Shown here one piece after another: positions 9,255 through 18,060 of a stretch of 42,669 nt of DNA (position 1 is the first letter of the stretch; each line of letters opens with the position of its first letter). Origin of the DNA: a virus; the IMG/VR virus record IMGVR_UViG_3300009285_001108, positions 1 to 42,669 of that record; one strand, 5' to 3'. A program made the translations under genes and the position numbers. The notes beneath the pieces were generated by a model. The model was given only the letters and a program-made list of their open reading frames with translations, ran no database searches and had not been told where the DNA came from.

Positions 9255-11503
9255 CTGCCTGTTACCTCAATTCTGGGAATAATCGCCCTGACCGTGCAGG
9301 GCAGTGGGTCAGAACCCGATATAATAAATGTGTCCTCTACGTTAAATCCGCCGTCGAATACTACTACTTTATCACCGGTAAACAAACTCGGTGGAGAACC
9401 GTAATCTTCTGTTGTTCGCCAATCTATTGTATTAGTCGTATTACCATCGCCATATTCAGCGTTAAGTGTGTCCTGAAAACTAATAACGACTTCCGCTATT
9501 TTCTTTATACTCCCTTTTGTAGTCCCGCCTCTTCCCGCTATATCCATTCTCATCGGGGAGAGTCTATAGGTATAAGGCAATCCAACAATACATTTATCTG
9601 CTGCTTCTGAAATTGTAATTTGACCGCCATCAACTACTTTGTCCGGATATACAGCGCCATCACCTAGAATCTTTACAGTTTCACCTTCTAAATGACTAAG
9701 TCCTGTAATGGTTGTAGAACCACTAATATCTATAATTCCGCAATCGACAAAGAAACAATCAGATTGTGAATCAAATAATCTCGGCTGCACCTGCTCTATA
9801 TATCGCTTCGTAGAACCGTTTATCTGTCTTATAGTAGAAAACCATATTTCATCTTCAGTTGCCCCTGGTATTCTTGCAACCGATTCAACTGAATCGCCCG
9901 ACCTGAGTGGTTGTTTAGACCATGCTACGACACCTTGATCCCTTTCGTAAACAAGTGATAAGAGTGTACCATCGTCAAGAACAGACCAATACATAATATC
10001 GGGGTTCTTTTGGTACGCAGAAGATACAATTCCGCTCTCTGTTATATCTTCGGCCAATACAGTTAAATCGGGTGATGCGTATTCCTGCGTGGAATCGTTA
10101 TATGTCATTTCCCTGACTTTTCGTCCTACGAAATCAACGAATAATACTGAATTATTTATCTTGACAGGCTGGACGGTATTACCGCCAAAAGACGATTGCT
10201 GTCTAACTGAAAAGTTAGTCGGGGTTATTACCGTTCCAAGTTTATTGGATGATATAATCCATTCATCATCTTTCGTGCCGATTACGATAACATCCAACGC
10301 CTCTACCCATCTAACCTCATCTGTAGTAGTAAGTGAAATCGAAAAGGCGTCATCATCATTTAAGCCTTCCTCAAAGTTTTCATAATCACCAGTTTTACTC
10401 AACCATACAGTGGCAATGCCGTCTTTTGAACCGACATACACCGCTCTATCATTAAAAAATGCTATGGATACAGGATAACCCTGAACTCCAGACCAACACC
10501 CCTCCGCCCATCTTTTAGTTGCAGCCGTAGTTTCCACTTCGGCAAGAACAGTTATATTGACGACTGTAGGCGATGATATGCTATCTATTCTAACGATACC
10601 TTCTTTTATAGAGTTATCAATGTTTATTTCAGCACTAAAAGCAGCAGACATTGCGCCTGGAGTTACTATTTTATACTGGACATTATCTTCTTTTTCGGTT
10701 GTGCTGAGTTGTATATTTCTATCACCATTACCTACATAAGTTCGGTAATCGTCCCAGTCGGTATCGTTCTCGTTCCTCTGTAATTTAACCGTTCCCGTCC
10801 AAGTGCCATGAGTATCAAATCTAAATGTACCCTTGACATCGATAGCGTCACTATCGGTTGTACTGGACGCCGAAACACTAGTCACTGTGCGGGGATGGAT
10901 TAGTTTGAATATTGCTCCGACATGACCGGATTCAAAAATAGACGATGAAGCCGTAAGTGTACCGGTTGTACCAACAGTAGTAACGCTTGATGTCATTGTA
11001 ACGTCGTCGTCATTTGCTATGTCATTTCTGGTTAAAAATGGGCCTTTGGTAAATGCTATATTGCCTAACGAAAACGCTGTCACACTTGTCCTTGTGAGTT
11101 TAGCCGGTGCATAACCGCTATGAACTATCCACATAGTATCAGCAATCTGTCTGGTATGAAGTGCAAACAAATCCGCTTCTACATAAGAAGTAGCTACTTC
11201 TACCGGATTAGTTGGGTCTAAAAGAATACTACCGTCATAGTAGAATCTTATATACTCATCGCCAAATTCTGTCATATATGCAATATCAGATGAATATATA
11301 AATGGAATCAATCTAACGGCAGTGTCGTTACTCTTTGCGCCATAGACGTATTTCGTGCCAGGTCTCCTTACGGCGCAACCGTAAACTAAAGGAAACATAT
11401 TCTCTATTATTCGACAGCCAGCACCATACTTTTCGGTATCGCTTCTGGCGTCGATTTTAGGAGAAAAATAACCCGAATTGAATGATAATATGGGATAATT
11501 CAA
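9251..11503 (-). CDS. Tail tubular protein B-like (gp12-like tail nozzle)
   Basis: 750 residues, almost entirely beta strand. It opens with SFNSGYFSPKIDARSDTEKYGAGCRIIENMFPLVYG and GCAVRRPGTKYVYGAK, the hallmark start of T7 gp12-type nozzle proteins in many podoviruses. A propeller-like middle has short PVSIAFFNDRAVYVGS and WSKTGDYENF blocks. It should form the distal nozzle of the short tail, below the tubular A ring and next to the spikes. Overlaps of four bases with the genes on both sides suggest translational coupling. Confidence 0.85.
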   Translation of the reverse strand: MNYPILSFNSGYFSPKIDARSDTEKYGAGCRIIENMFPLVYGCAVRRPGTKYVYGAKSNDTAVRLIPFIYSSDIAYMTEFGDEYIRFYYDGSILLDPTNPVEVATSYVEADLFALHTRQIADTMWIVHSGYAPAKLTRTSVTAFSLGNIAFTKGPFLTRNDIANDDDVTMTSSVTTVGTTGTLTASSSIFESGHVGAIFKLIHPRTVTSVSASSTTDSDAIDVKGTFRFDTHGTWTGTVKLQRNENDTDWDDYRTYVGNGDRNIQLSTTEKEDNVQYKIVTPGAMSAAFSAEINIDNSIKEGIVRIDSISSPTVVNITVLAEVETTAATKRWAEGCWSGVQGYPVSIAFFNDRAVYVGSKDGIATVWLSKTGDYENFEEGLNDDDAFSISLTTTDEVRWVEALDVIVIGTKDDEWIISSNKLGTVITPTNFSVRQQSSFGGNTVQPVKINNSVLFVDFVGRKVREMTYNDSTQEYASPDLTVLAEDITESGIVSSAYQKNPDIMYWSVLDDGTLLSLVYERDQGVVAWSKQPLRSGDSVESVARIPGATEDEIWFSTIRQINGSTKRYIEQVQPRLFDSQSDCFFVDCGIIDISGSTTITGLSHLEGETVKILGDGAVYPDKVVDGGQITISEAADKCIVGLPYTYRLSPMRMDIAGRGGTTKGSIKKIAEVVISFQDTLNAEYGDGNTTNTIDWRTTEDYGSPPSLFTGDKVVVFDGGFNVEDTFIISGSDPLPCTVRAIIPRIEVTGR

Positions 11504-11889
11504 TTTATTACCACCTTTGGAGTTGCTTCTGGTATTTCATCGTAAACATTTAATACTGTCTGCTGAGCCGCTAAAATCGCATCGGCCTGGTCTGATAAAG
11601 TTTCAAGAGTATCGCTTGCCGTACCAATAACATCAGAGAGAATATATGCTTCCGTATCGCTTGCGGAAACTTCCGGCTTGTATTCACCAAAACCGACGAC
11701 ATTTGTTCCTGATTTTATTACAACCAAATCTTGAGCTTGTATGCTGCCATCAGTTGCCGTATAATATCCTGTTCCAGCTATTTCAGGCAATGATGTTCCT
11801 GCTGCCGTGCGAACAGTACCATCCGGTTGATATGCACCATAAGTAAGCGTGAAACCGGTTGGAAACCCAAATGTAATTTCGTTGGCCAT
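11500..11889 (-). CDS. Hypothetical virion-module protein
   Basis: 129 residues: a beta-rich first half with FGFPTGFTLTYGAYQPDGTVR and GTGYYTATDGSI, then a helical tail LSDVIGTASDTLETLSDQADAIL. It lies between the short Pro-rich protein and the tail nozzle and overlaps the nozzle start by four bases. Small proteins with this layout are frequent in environmental phage tail modules. Function unknown; a tail or fibre accessory role is inferred from position only. Confidence 0.6.
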   Translation of the reverse strand: MANEITFGFPTGFTLTYGAYQPDGTVRTAAGTSLPEIAGTGYYTATDGSIQAQDLVVIKSGTNVVGFGEYKPEVSASDTEAYILSDVIGTASDTLETLSDQADAILAAQQTVLNVYDEIPEATPKVVIN

Positions 11890-12072
11890 TTAGTAACCTA
11901 ATACTGTTTTTTTGCCGGTATTTGGCGTAAGTTTTCCCGTTAAAATTGTCTTCTTGAACCCCGATGCCCTCTGTATCCTTTTCATTGTTTCATCTGAAGA
12001 TTCTTCTGCCGTCTCAGGTATTGCCTGTGGAGGAGGAAGAGGCGGTGCTTTAACTGATTTGGGTCTACTCAT
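11890..12072 (-). CDS. Short Pro-rich/basic tail protein, gp7.3-like
   Basis: 60 residues: an N-terminal Pro run (KAPPLPPPQAIPETAEESSDE), a helix, and a C-terminal KKTILTGKLTPNTGKKTVLGY. The Arg/Ala/Ser-Gly-Lys-Lys-Thr-hydrophobic-Gly ending is shared by small podovirus proteins such as T7 gp7.3, a tail component needed for assembly. It is placed between tail tubular A-like and later tail genes with a two-base gap. The match is short, so the assignment is tentative, but the reading frame and spacing are convincing for a real gene. Confidence 0.55.
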   Translation of the reverse strand: MSRPKSVKAPPLPPPQAIPETAEESSDETMKRIQRASGFKKTILTGKLTPNTGKKTVLGY

Positions 12073-12074
12073 AT

Positions 12075-12698
12075 TTAACTCCTGTTTTGTCTATAAAGGT
12101 CTGAATATCTCGATTCGAACCAAGGCGCATTATCTAATCTGCCCGACGTGTTTGTTTCTTGCCTGTCTAAAACTCTTACCTTAGGCATTATCTCTCTTAT
12201 ATCCATTTTAATACTCTCTTTAAGTTTCGCATCCTGCGTAAGCGGCATTATCATTTTTAACTGTAACTGAAGTACAAGTACCTCGACGAAAAGAGGGTCA
12301 AATTCATTTGGGTCATCTACGTTTTTTATGTATCTAATTGAAACGGAACTATCATTAGTTAACAGTCTCTGTCCTTCTATGGCAAAATTGTATCTTGTAT
12401 TCTTAGTCGGGGTATTGTTATCAGCATAAAACGACTTGAGTCTTAAAAAATCATTGGGCAGTTTATATTGGTAATCATATTCAAAAGCAGGAGTTTCAGT
12501 ATCTTGCGACAAATTAGCTCTTGTCTGTGCAAACCGCCAGTAATGACTTCTTATAAGAGCCTTCTTTGTTTGCTCGTAGTAAAGTCTGCATTGAATTACT
12601 TCCGACTTAGTATCGGTATTGTCATCAAAGTCATTTATTCTCTTTGCACCAATACCGCCGAGAGCCATATTACAAATGCTAGTTATAGAAACTGTCAT
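12075..12698 (-). CDS. Tail tubular protein A-like (gp11-like adaptor)
   Basis: 207 residues starting MTVSITSICNMALGGIGAKRINDFDDNT, the typical start of gp11-type adaptor proteins, followed by a helical core (CRLYYEQTKKALIRSHYWRF) and YDYQYKLPNDFLRLKSFY. This family forms the ring that joins the portal to the nozzle in short-tailed phages. Length (about 200 residues) agrees with the family. It follows the small protein at 12709-12996 with a ten-base gap and precedes the gp7.3-like protein. Confidence 0.85.
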   Translation of the reverse strand: MTVSITSICNMALGGIGAKRINDFDDNTDTKSEVIQCRLYYEQTKKALIRSHYWRFAQTRANLSQDTETPAFEYDYQYKLPNDFLRLKSFYADNNTPTKNTRYNFAIEGQRLLTNDSSVSIRYIKNVDDPNEFDPLFVEVLVLQLQLKMIMPLTQDAKLKESIKMDIREIMPKVRVLDRQETNTSGRLDNAPWFESRYSDLYRQNRS

Positions 12699-12708
12699 AT
12701 TTCACCTA

Positions 12709-12996
12709 TTAGTCTCGCCAAAGTACTTGAATGACATCCGCTGCCGTACCAATAAAATGCAATCTATTGAGATTGTTTATGGGTATAGATATTGGGCCGG
12801 TAGAAGATAACTTCCACGTGCTTGACGTTGCGGCGGCATCTATATTAAGATATGCCTGCGTACCGGACACCTGCTGAATAAGGCAACTCTTACATACCTG
12901 ACTACTTGGAGTTACGTCGACCGCCGGATTGGCAACAGTTACCAAAACCACACCCGAAGATTCCGAGTTTGTACTCAAATTGCTTCTTTTAATCAT
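12709..12996 (-). CDS. Small beta-rich virion protein
   Basis: 95 residues, beta-rich, with CKSCLIQQVSGTQAYLNIDA, SIPINNLNRLHFIGTAADVIQVLWRD and no helical regions. The end pattern (I-P-I-N-N-L-x-x-L-x-F-I-G ... V-x-V-L-W-R-D) is typical of small jelly-roll or head/tail accessory proteins in environmental phages. An AAAGG-type site precedes the start at 12996, and the gene sits between the beta-helix protein and the tail adaptor. No precise role can be given. Confidence 0.55.
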   Translation of the reverse strand: MIKRSNLSTNSESSGVVLVTVANPAVDVTPSSQVCKSCLIQQVSGTQAYLNIDAAATSSTWKLSSTGPISIPINNLNRLHFIGTAADVIQVLWRD

Positions 12997-13008
12997 ATTA
13001 AACCTTTC

Positions 13009-15672
13009 TTACCACCCCCACCATTCAAAGAACGTATCTATCCAGTGGACATCTTTTTCTGGTTCTGTTTCGTGTGGGGTAGTTATTGAACATGGGTCTG
13101 AAACTGTATTTGTGTTATTATTAGAGGATTTATCCCTCGCTTGTACCGTGTAAGTGTATAATGTATTAGCTGAAAGGTCAGAATCCGTATATGAACCACT
13201 ATCCTGCCAGCCAGAAGATGTTCCGTTGGTATTTCCAGTAGTCTCTAAAAATCTATATTCCACACCGGCATCATCTGTTGCTGTTTCCGCCGTCATTGAT
13301 ACCGTATAAGTATTTACAACATATGGCGGTGTGGAAAATGACATCTGAGATGGGGTAGGTGGGGTTTCGTCCGGCAATGCGTCAGTAGTAGCAGAGGCTG
13401 CACCGCTAACCGTATTCGTGTTTTGATTAGTCGATTTATCGCGAGCCTGTACCGTATATGTATATTGAGTATTAGCAGTTAAAAGTGTGTCAACGTATAT
13501 AGGGCTATCCTGCGTACTATTATGACCGCCTCCTGCCGTGCAAAGAAAGATATACTCAACCCCGCTGGCATCGGTTGCGGTAGTCGCAGTCATGGTTATC
13601 TGTGTACTGTCAACGGCAGCCGGAGCGGATGTAAATGTCATTGGTTCTGGCAATGGGTCAGTAGTATCTGCCACCGGCACGCCTGTAGTTTCGTAAGCCC
13701 CTATACTTCTTGGAGAGGCCCACGTCGTCCCAGCTAAATCCTTTGTAAAATCATAGTTCGGCCAGATGGTATTCATCTTGGTCGTATATGCGGTTATATC
13801 ACCGCCAACACTTACTGCGCACGAATCGGCTATTAGATTGTAATCGTAAACCGTATAATTTACAAATGTAAGAGCGTATCCTTCATCAACGAAAGATTCG
13901 CCAGTCCCTAATGCCCAACTATTATCCCAGTCGCCAGTCTGCGCTTGGTTATTTTGATATGAAGATTTATCCAGATAAAGGTTATAAGTATGTGTCATTA
14001 CCGGATACCATGCACTGTATATTACAAGGCCATCGGCAATATTGTTAATTATCACAAGACATGGGTCGTTTGTTGGTGCAAGAGAATCGTTTATTGAAAT
14101 AGCAGTGTCGGAATTGGCGTTTATTACCGTATTATGAAGGATATATATATCACCTTCCATGTTGTCTGATGCGTAAGCCCATACGTTTAGTGACCCACTT
14201 TCGTCATCTGCTTCCAGTACGTTTCCAAAAACATAAATATTGTTTGTGTCGTGGGTCGCAACAGCGTTATTTGCCCTAGTAACGTAATTATGAGCAAATA
14301 GTATCTGGTGGTTTAATGTATAACTCGAAAAAGCGTTACCATGCGTAGCAGCCTCGCCTATTCTATTATGCGAAATTTCCAGTTGGTCGTTTCCGGTGGG
14401 TTTTACAGATGTTTCCTCAATCCTATCGAAGTAGCTATTAACAATCTTACTTGAATTTCCTCTAAGAGAATTTTTTGCAAACTGAACGCCGAAGCCGTCT
14501 CGTACATCTAAAACATTGCAGTCGTTTACTTCGCATGCTCTTGGACAAATAAACGATATGGCAGCTCCGCTAGTAGAACAAACCATATTCCTAAGGGTGC
14601 AACCCCTAACCCATACTTCACGCACAACTTCCGCAGACGGAGCTGTTGTATATGGTTTAATAATCCCTCCTCCATTATACGGTTGAGTCGCACTCGATGG
14701 CGCGAAATTTTGAAATATCAAATTCTCATAAGTCAGATATTGACCGTAACTAAGATATACTCCGTACGGCCTCGTGCAGAATTTTATCTTTGCAGTTAGG
14801 TCTGCCGCGTCTCTAGGCCAGATATAAGCGGTATAAACGCCGCCAACGGCAGTAGTTGTATGATACGTCTCAGCCTCTTTGTTTAAGACAGACCAATGAT
14901 TCTGTATCGCATACCTATCGCCAGATTGCAAATTGTAACTTAAAACAGAATTTAACGAGAATCTTTTTAGTGTATTGTCCCATGCCGTTACTTTTTTGGT
15001 AGATACCGTATTGGCATTAGCTTTTACATATATTTGTAATGTAGCTCCAACATAATAACCATCTGGCTTGTCTAGAGTTGTATCATATACATAGGTAGCT
15101 TGTGAATAAGAGTCAGAACTAACATTTCTAAACTCATCATCTCTGTTGTATGTGTACCTTGTCTGGTCTGGGTCTGATGATACGAAAAGAAAAGTATCAT
15201 CCTCGACCATGTGAACATAGTCCGTCCTTGCGGCCTGAGAAGATGTATAGGTAGCCTTGTATATATTGGCAAAGTTGGCATTGCCGGCAAAACCTGCGGT
15301 TTCTATATCTACGCCTGCGGGAGTTAAAAAGTCACATGCGTCGGCACATTGAGTCCAGCCAGTAATAACAGTTCCGCCATCGACGATTGCAGTTTCACCA
15401 GCATAAGCCTGTATCGTTATATGTGAACCGCTACTTCCGCTATCTGTCGTGGAAATAGATTCGTAATAATTACCGCCACGAACGATAAGGGTATCGCCGT
15501 CATTCATCTTAGACTCAGACGAATCGATTGTTCGCCACGGAGTAGCTATATTCTGTGCCTGAGCAGTCGTTCTGGAATCCAGACCATCTGTAGCGCAATA
15601 ATAAGTTGCAGCCAAAGACAGTTTAGCAACAAACATGGTAAATAGAAACAATATTACTCTAAATTTAGACAT
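13009..15672 (-). CDS. Secreted-type beta-helix protein with two fibronectin type III repeats
   Basis: 887 residues from the ATG at 15672, chosen because AGGAG lies five bases upstream; the frame is open to 15762 but without a better site. The N-terminus is a clear Sec signal peptide (MSKFRVILFLFTMFVAKLSLA, cleaved before ATYYC). A right-handed parallel beta-helix follows (NDGDTLIVRGGNYYESISTT; many short N-x-I/V-x turns to about residue 630). Two FN3-like repeats of about 100 residues close the protein, both containing YTYTVQARDKS, and the end is aromatic (WIDTFFEWWGW). Signal peptides are unusual in late virion genes. It may be a secreted surface-acting enzyme or adhesin, or a spike acquired from a bacterial gene. 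Confidence 0.75.
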   Translation of the reverse strand: MSKFRVILFLFTMFVAKLSLAATYYCATDGLDSRTTAQAQNIATPWRTIDSSESKMNDGDTLIVRGGNYYESISTTDSGSSGSHITIQAYAGETAIVDGGTVITGWTQCADACDFLTPAGVDIETAGFAGNANFANIYKATYTSSQAARTDYVHMVEDDTFLFVSSDPDQTRYTYNRDDEFRNVSSDSYSQATYVYDTTLDKPDGYYVGATLQIYVKANANTVSTKKVTAWDNTLKRFSLNSVLSYNLQSGDRYAIQNHWSVLNKEAETYHTTTAVGGVYTAYIWPRDAADLTAKIKFCTRPYGVYLSYGQYLTYENLIFQNFAPSSATQPYNGGGIIKPYTTAPSAEVVREVWVRGCTLRNMVCSTSGAAISFICPRACEVNDCNVLDVRDGFGVQFAKNSLRGNSSKIVNSYFDRIEETSVKPTGNDQLEISHNRIGEAATHGNAFSSYTLNHQILFAHNYVTRANNAVATHDTNNIYVFGNVLEADDESGSLNVWAYASDNMEGDIYILHNTVINANSDTAISINDSLAPTNDPCLVIINNIADGLVIYSAWYPVMTHTYNLYLDKSSYQNNQAQTGDWDNSWALGTGESFVDEGYALTFVNYTVYDYNLIADSCAVSVGGDITAYTTKMNTIWPNYDFTKDLAGTTWASPRSIGAYETTGVPVADTTDPLPEPMTFTSAPAAVDSTQITMTATTATDASGVEYIFLCTAGGGHNSTQDSPIYVDTLLTANTQYTYTVQARDKSTNQNTNTVSGAASATTDALPDETPPTPSQMSFSTPPYVVNTYTVSMTAETATDDAGVEYRFLETTGNTNGTSSGWQDSGSYTDSDLSANTLYTYTVQARDKSSNNNTNTVSDPCSITTPHETEPEKDVHWIDTFFEWWGW

Positions 15673-15682
15673 GAAACTCCTG

Positions 15683-15711
15683 AAAAAATAAGGGGCGAGT
15701 TTCCCCGCCCC
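15683..15711 (-). terminator. Intrinsic terminator inside the late operon
   Basis: Read on the minus strand: GGGGCG, an eight-base loop, CGCCCC, then TTATTTTTT. It lies nine bases after the stop of the repeat-protein gene and ends only about ten bases before the AGGAG ribosome binding site of the next gene. It would reduce transcription of everything downstream (spike-like protein, tail and ejection genes) unless antiterminated. Confidence 0.8.
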
Positions 15712-15719
15712 CATTAAAA

Positions 15720-17186
15720 CTAATCTGCTGTTTTTAAATAACCGACAACCGTAATTATGCAATCAACAGATGCACCTTCATTTGCAACACAATCAAGAGT
15801 ATTGCCTGCTTCAACTTCATTTTCGGTGTCAATCAAACCATCAAATTGAAATCTGACAGTATCGTTAACGCCATTAAGTTCTTCTTCTGTAAATATATCA
15901 GCAGCAGAAGCATCATTATTTTGTAGTTGAATATCATCGTCTGCGCTAGAACCATTGGCTGCTATCTTATAACCATAAGCATCGGTTATTACTAAGTCAT
16001 AACCAGTCGGTACTGTATATATCAAAGTCTCGATGGCTGTTGGCCTAAACTCTATAAGTATAGGAGTCCCAGATACCGCTTTTGTTCCTGCATTGACGGC
16101 ATCATAAATCGCAGAATCATTGTCGAGTTCAATATTGGTTCCGACAAATTTAAGCGATTCAGCATCTTCGTCCCATACAGAATAATCACCAGCCGTATTT
16201 GAATAGAAAGTAGTATCAATACCAGTGCCATCTACTCCTATTGCTATTGCTCCGGTATCAGCAACTATCTGACCAAAAGTAAGCACATCTGTTTGGTCTG
16301 ATATCGAAAAGTCGCCAGTACCCAATGTATCTCCGAATAGTATCTTGTCGCCGTCACCCAAAGCAATATTTGCGGCATCTAAAAGCAGTTCGCCATTGGT
16401 ACCTGCGTTTTCGTCCCATTTCATGTAACTCGAAGCAATATCGCCATAAAATGTTACATCAACGCCTTCTGCATCCGCGCCAAAAAACCATTCATCACCA
16501 GATGCGTCCCACCAAGCCTTTTGTGATGCCGTATCACCAAACAGGGTGAAATCGACTCCGGCATCATTTACGCCAAGTCGAACATCGCCAGTTCCGGCAA
16601 CTACTTGTCCTATTGTCAGAACATTAGTAGTGCATTCGACATACATATCACCTGTATTAAGGGCATCGCCAAACAGAATCTTTGTCCCATCGCCCATTGT
16701 TATAGGACAATCCTCAAACTGTAGTGCGCCATTTGTTGCACCATCTTGGTCAAATTTAACAAAATCAGATGCTGTTTCGCCATACCAAGTCTGGTCTAGA
16801 CCTTTGCCATCGACGCCCCATGCAACCGAACCAGTTCCGGCAACTATCTGAGCAAATGTCAACACGTCGGATTCATCACTTACTGAAAAATCACCAGTTC
16901 CAAGCGTATCGCCAAATAAAATCTTTGTACTATCGCCAAGAGCAAGTTTAAAATCTTCCAATAAAAGCGAATCAGCCGATACATCAAACAAAGCATAGTC
17001 GCCAGATGTTGCACCGAAAATCTTCAGGTCGTAACCCGCATCATCAATGCCCATATTTATTGGCGCATTGGACTGAATATAAGTCTGACCTTTCGCTAAT
17101 TCAAGTGTAGCTATGCGGGCTGAGCCAATAGGCCTCGCATAAAGACAGGCGCACAAAATCAGAACTAAAATTATAATTCTTTTCAT
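15720..17186 (-). CDS. Signal-peptide protein with tandem GDxxKILFGD repeats
   Basis: 488 residues. The N-terminus is a signal peptide (MKRIIILVLILCACLYARPI) with a possible lipobox LCAC. Residues 45-355 are built of repeats: GDxxKILFGDxLxTGDF units near 84, 165 and 277, and Gly-x-Asp-x-Thr-x-Tyr/Phe-Gly-x-x-Ala units near 50, 128, 210, 240 and 321, separated by about 80 residues. The C-terminal 120 residues form a beta module with LIYTVPTGYDLVITDAYGYK, like the small protein at 6627-7040. Repeats of this kind occur in phage capsid-fibre or decoration proteins, but the signal peptide is odd for a virion protein. An intrinsic terminator follows the stop. Confidence 0.65.
   Translation of the reverse strand: MKRIIILVLILCACLYARPIGSARIATLELAKGQTYIQSNAPINMGIDDAGYDLKIFGATSGDYALFDVSADSLLLEDFKLALGDSTKILFGDTLGTGDFSVSDESDVLTFAQIVAGTGSVAWGVDGKGLDQTWYGETASDFVKFDQDGATNGALQFEDCPITMGDGTKILFGDALNTGDMYVECTTNVLTIGQVVAGTGDVRLGVNDAGVDFTLFGDTASQKAWWDASGDEWFFGADAEGVDVTFYGDIASSYMKWDENAGTNGELLLDAANIALGDGDKILFGDTLGTGDFSISDQTDVLTFGQIVADTGAIAIGVDGTGIDTTFYSNTAGDYSVWDEDAESLKFVGTNIELDNDSAIYDAVNAGTKAVSGTPILIEFRPTAIETLIYTVPTGYDLVITDAYGYKIAANGSSADDDIQLQNNDASAADIFTEEELNGVNDTVRFQFDGLIDTENEVEAGNTLDCVANEGASVDCIITVVGYLKTAD
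16122..17054 (-). repeat. Coding tandem repeats (about 80-residue unit) in the signal-peptide protein
   Basis: The encoded unit reads approximately GDxxKILFGDxLxTGD, then xDVLTFxQIVAxTG, then GVDxxGxDxTxYGxTAS, then a WDxDxxTNG stretch. Three full units and at least two half units are visible (KILFGD at residues 88, 169 and 281). Copies differ by many substitutions, which suggests an old duplication under selection rather than recent copying. Confidence 0.7.
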
Positions 17187-17201
17187 GTTTTTGTCCTTTC
17201 T

Positions 17202-17996
17202 TTATGGGATTAGTAAATTGACTAAAGCATATTCCGTATGTGCCACGAATGAAACACAAGTTCCATATACAGCATCCGTACCATCATTAGCTACAAGGCC
17301 AACTGAACCGGCAGTACCAGCAGTACCGGCTTTACCTACAGGTTCGCCATTAACGACAGTATCACTTGCGTCGACTAAACAGCAAGTAACTCCTCTGTAT
17401 TGCGCCCAGAAATAATAACTCGCTGTAACAACGGCTTGCGTAACACCAACAGCACAAGCATCCAGCGACGTAGGGTTGACCTTGACATTACTGCAAAGAT
17501 TCGGCTGTAATGAAATATCATCGGTGGCTGCAATAGCAACTCTGATACCACCCTCATCGGCAATCGTTACCATCATAACGGTATCACTGGTTACCCAGTA
17601 ATTATCCTTTATAATGTAAAAAGTACCTGCCGCTGAGCCTGGAGTAGAGGCGTTTATCCACAAATAACCGTCTTTTAACTCGTGGTCTGTAATACCGTTG
17701 CCGGTAGCCAAGAGAATATCAAACTTTGTTTCACCGATACTTACACCGTAAGCAGTCTGCGCATTTCCAACGGTCTGTGCATCCGGTGGTTCACCACAAA
17801 CCACAAGATTCTGACCAATACCAGTTCCACTGTCTTTGCAATAGCGAAACTTACGACCGTCGTTAGTCTCGTAAATACAACCAAGCATGAATTTCTGGTC
17901 TGATGTTGGAGTAAAAATGTTCACATCAGCAGTAAGTTGACTTGGTTCGGAGATTTTGTTTCTCCGAAAACTATAATTATAATTAGTATAACTCAT
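17202..17996 (-). CDS. Capsid-adjacent hypothetical structural protein
   Basis: 264 residues, beginning MSYTNYNYSFRRNKISEP and continuing as mixed beta structure with several cysteines (CIYETNDGRKFRYCKD, CGEPPDAQTVGNAQTAYG). It is directly downstream of the major capsid gene, with an AAGGAG-type site before the ATG. Environmental phages often carry a protein of this size after the capsid gene, where it may act as decoration or minor capsid protein. No enzymatic motif or signal peptide is present, in contrast to the next two genes. Confidence 0.6.
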   Translation of the reverse strand: MSYTNYNYSFRRNKISEPSQLTADVNIFTPTSDQKFMLGCIYETNDGRKFRYCKDSGTGIGQNLVVCGEPPDAQTVGNAQTAYGVSIGETKFDILLATGNGITDHELKDGYLWINASTPGSAAGTFYIIKDNYWVTSDTVMMVTIADEGGIRVAIAATDDISLQPNLCSNVKVNPTSLDACAVGVTQAVVTASYYFWAQYRGVTCCLVDASDTVVNGEPVGKAGTAGTAGSVGLVANDGTDAVYGTCVSFVAHTEYALVNLLIP

Positions 17997-18060
17997 TAGA
18001 GTCTCCTTAAATGTTTAGGGTCTTAACCGGCACGTTGATTAACCGCCGACCCGTTAATGT

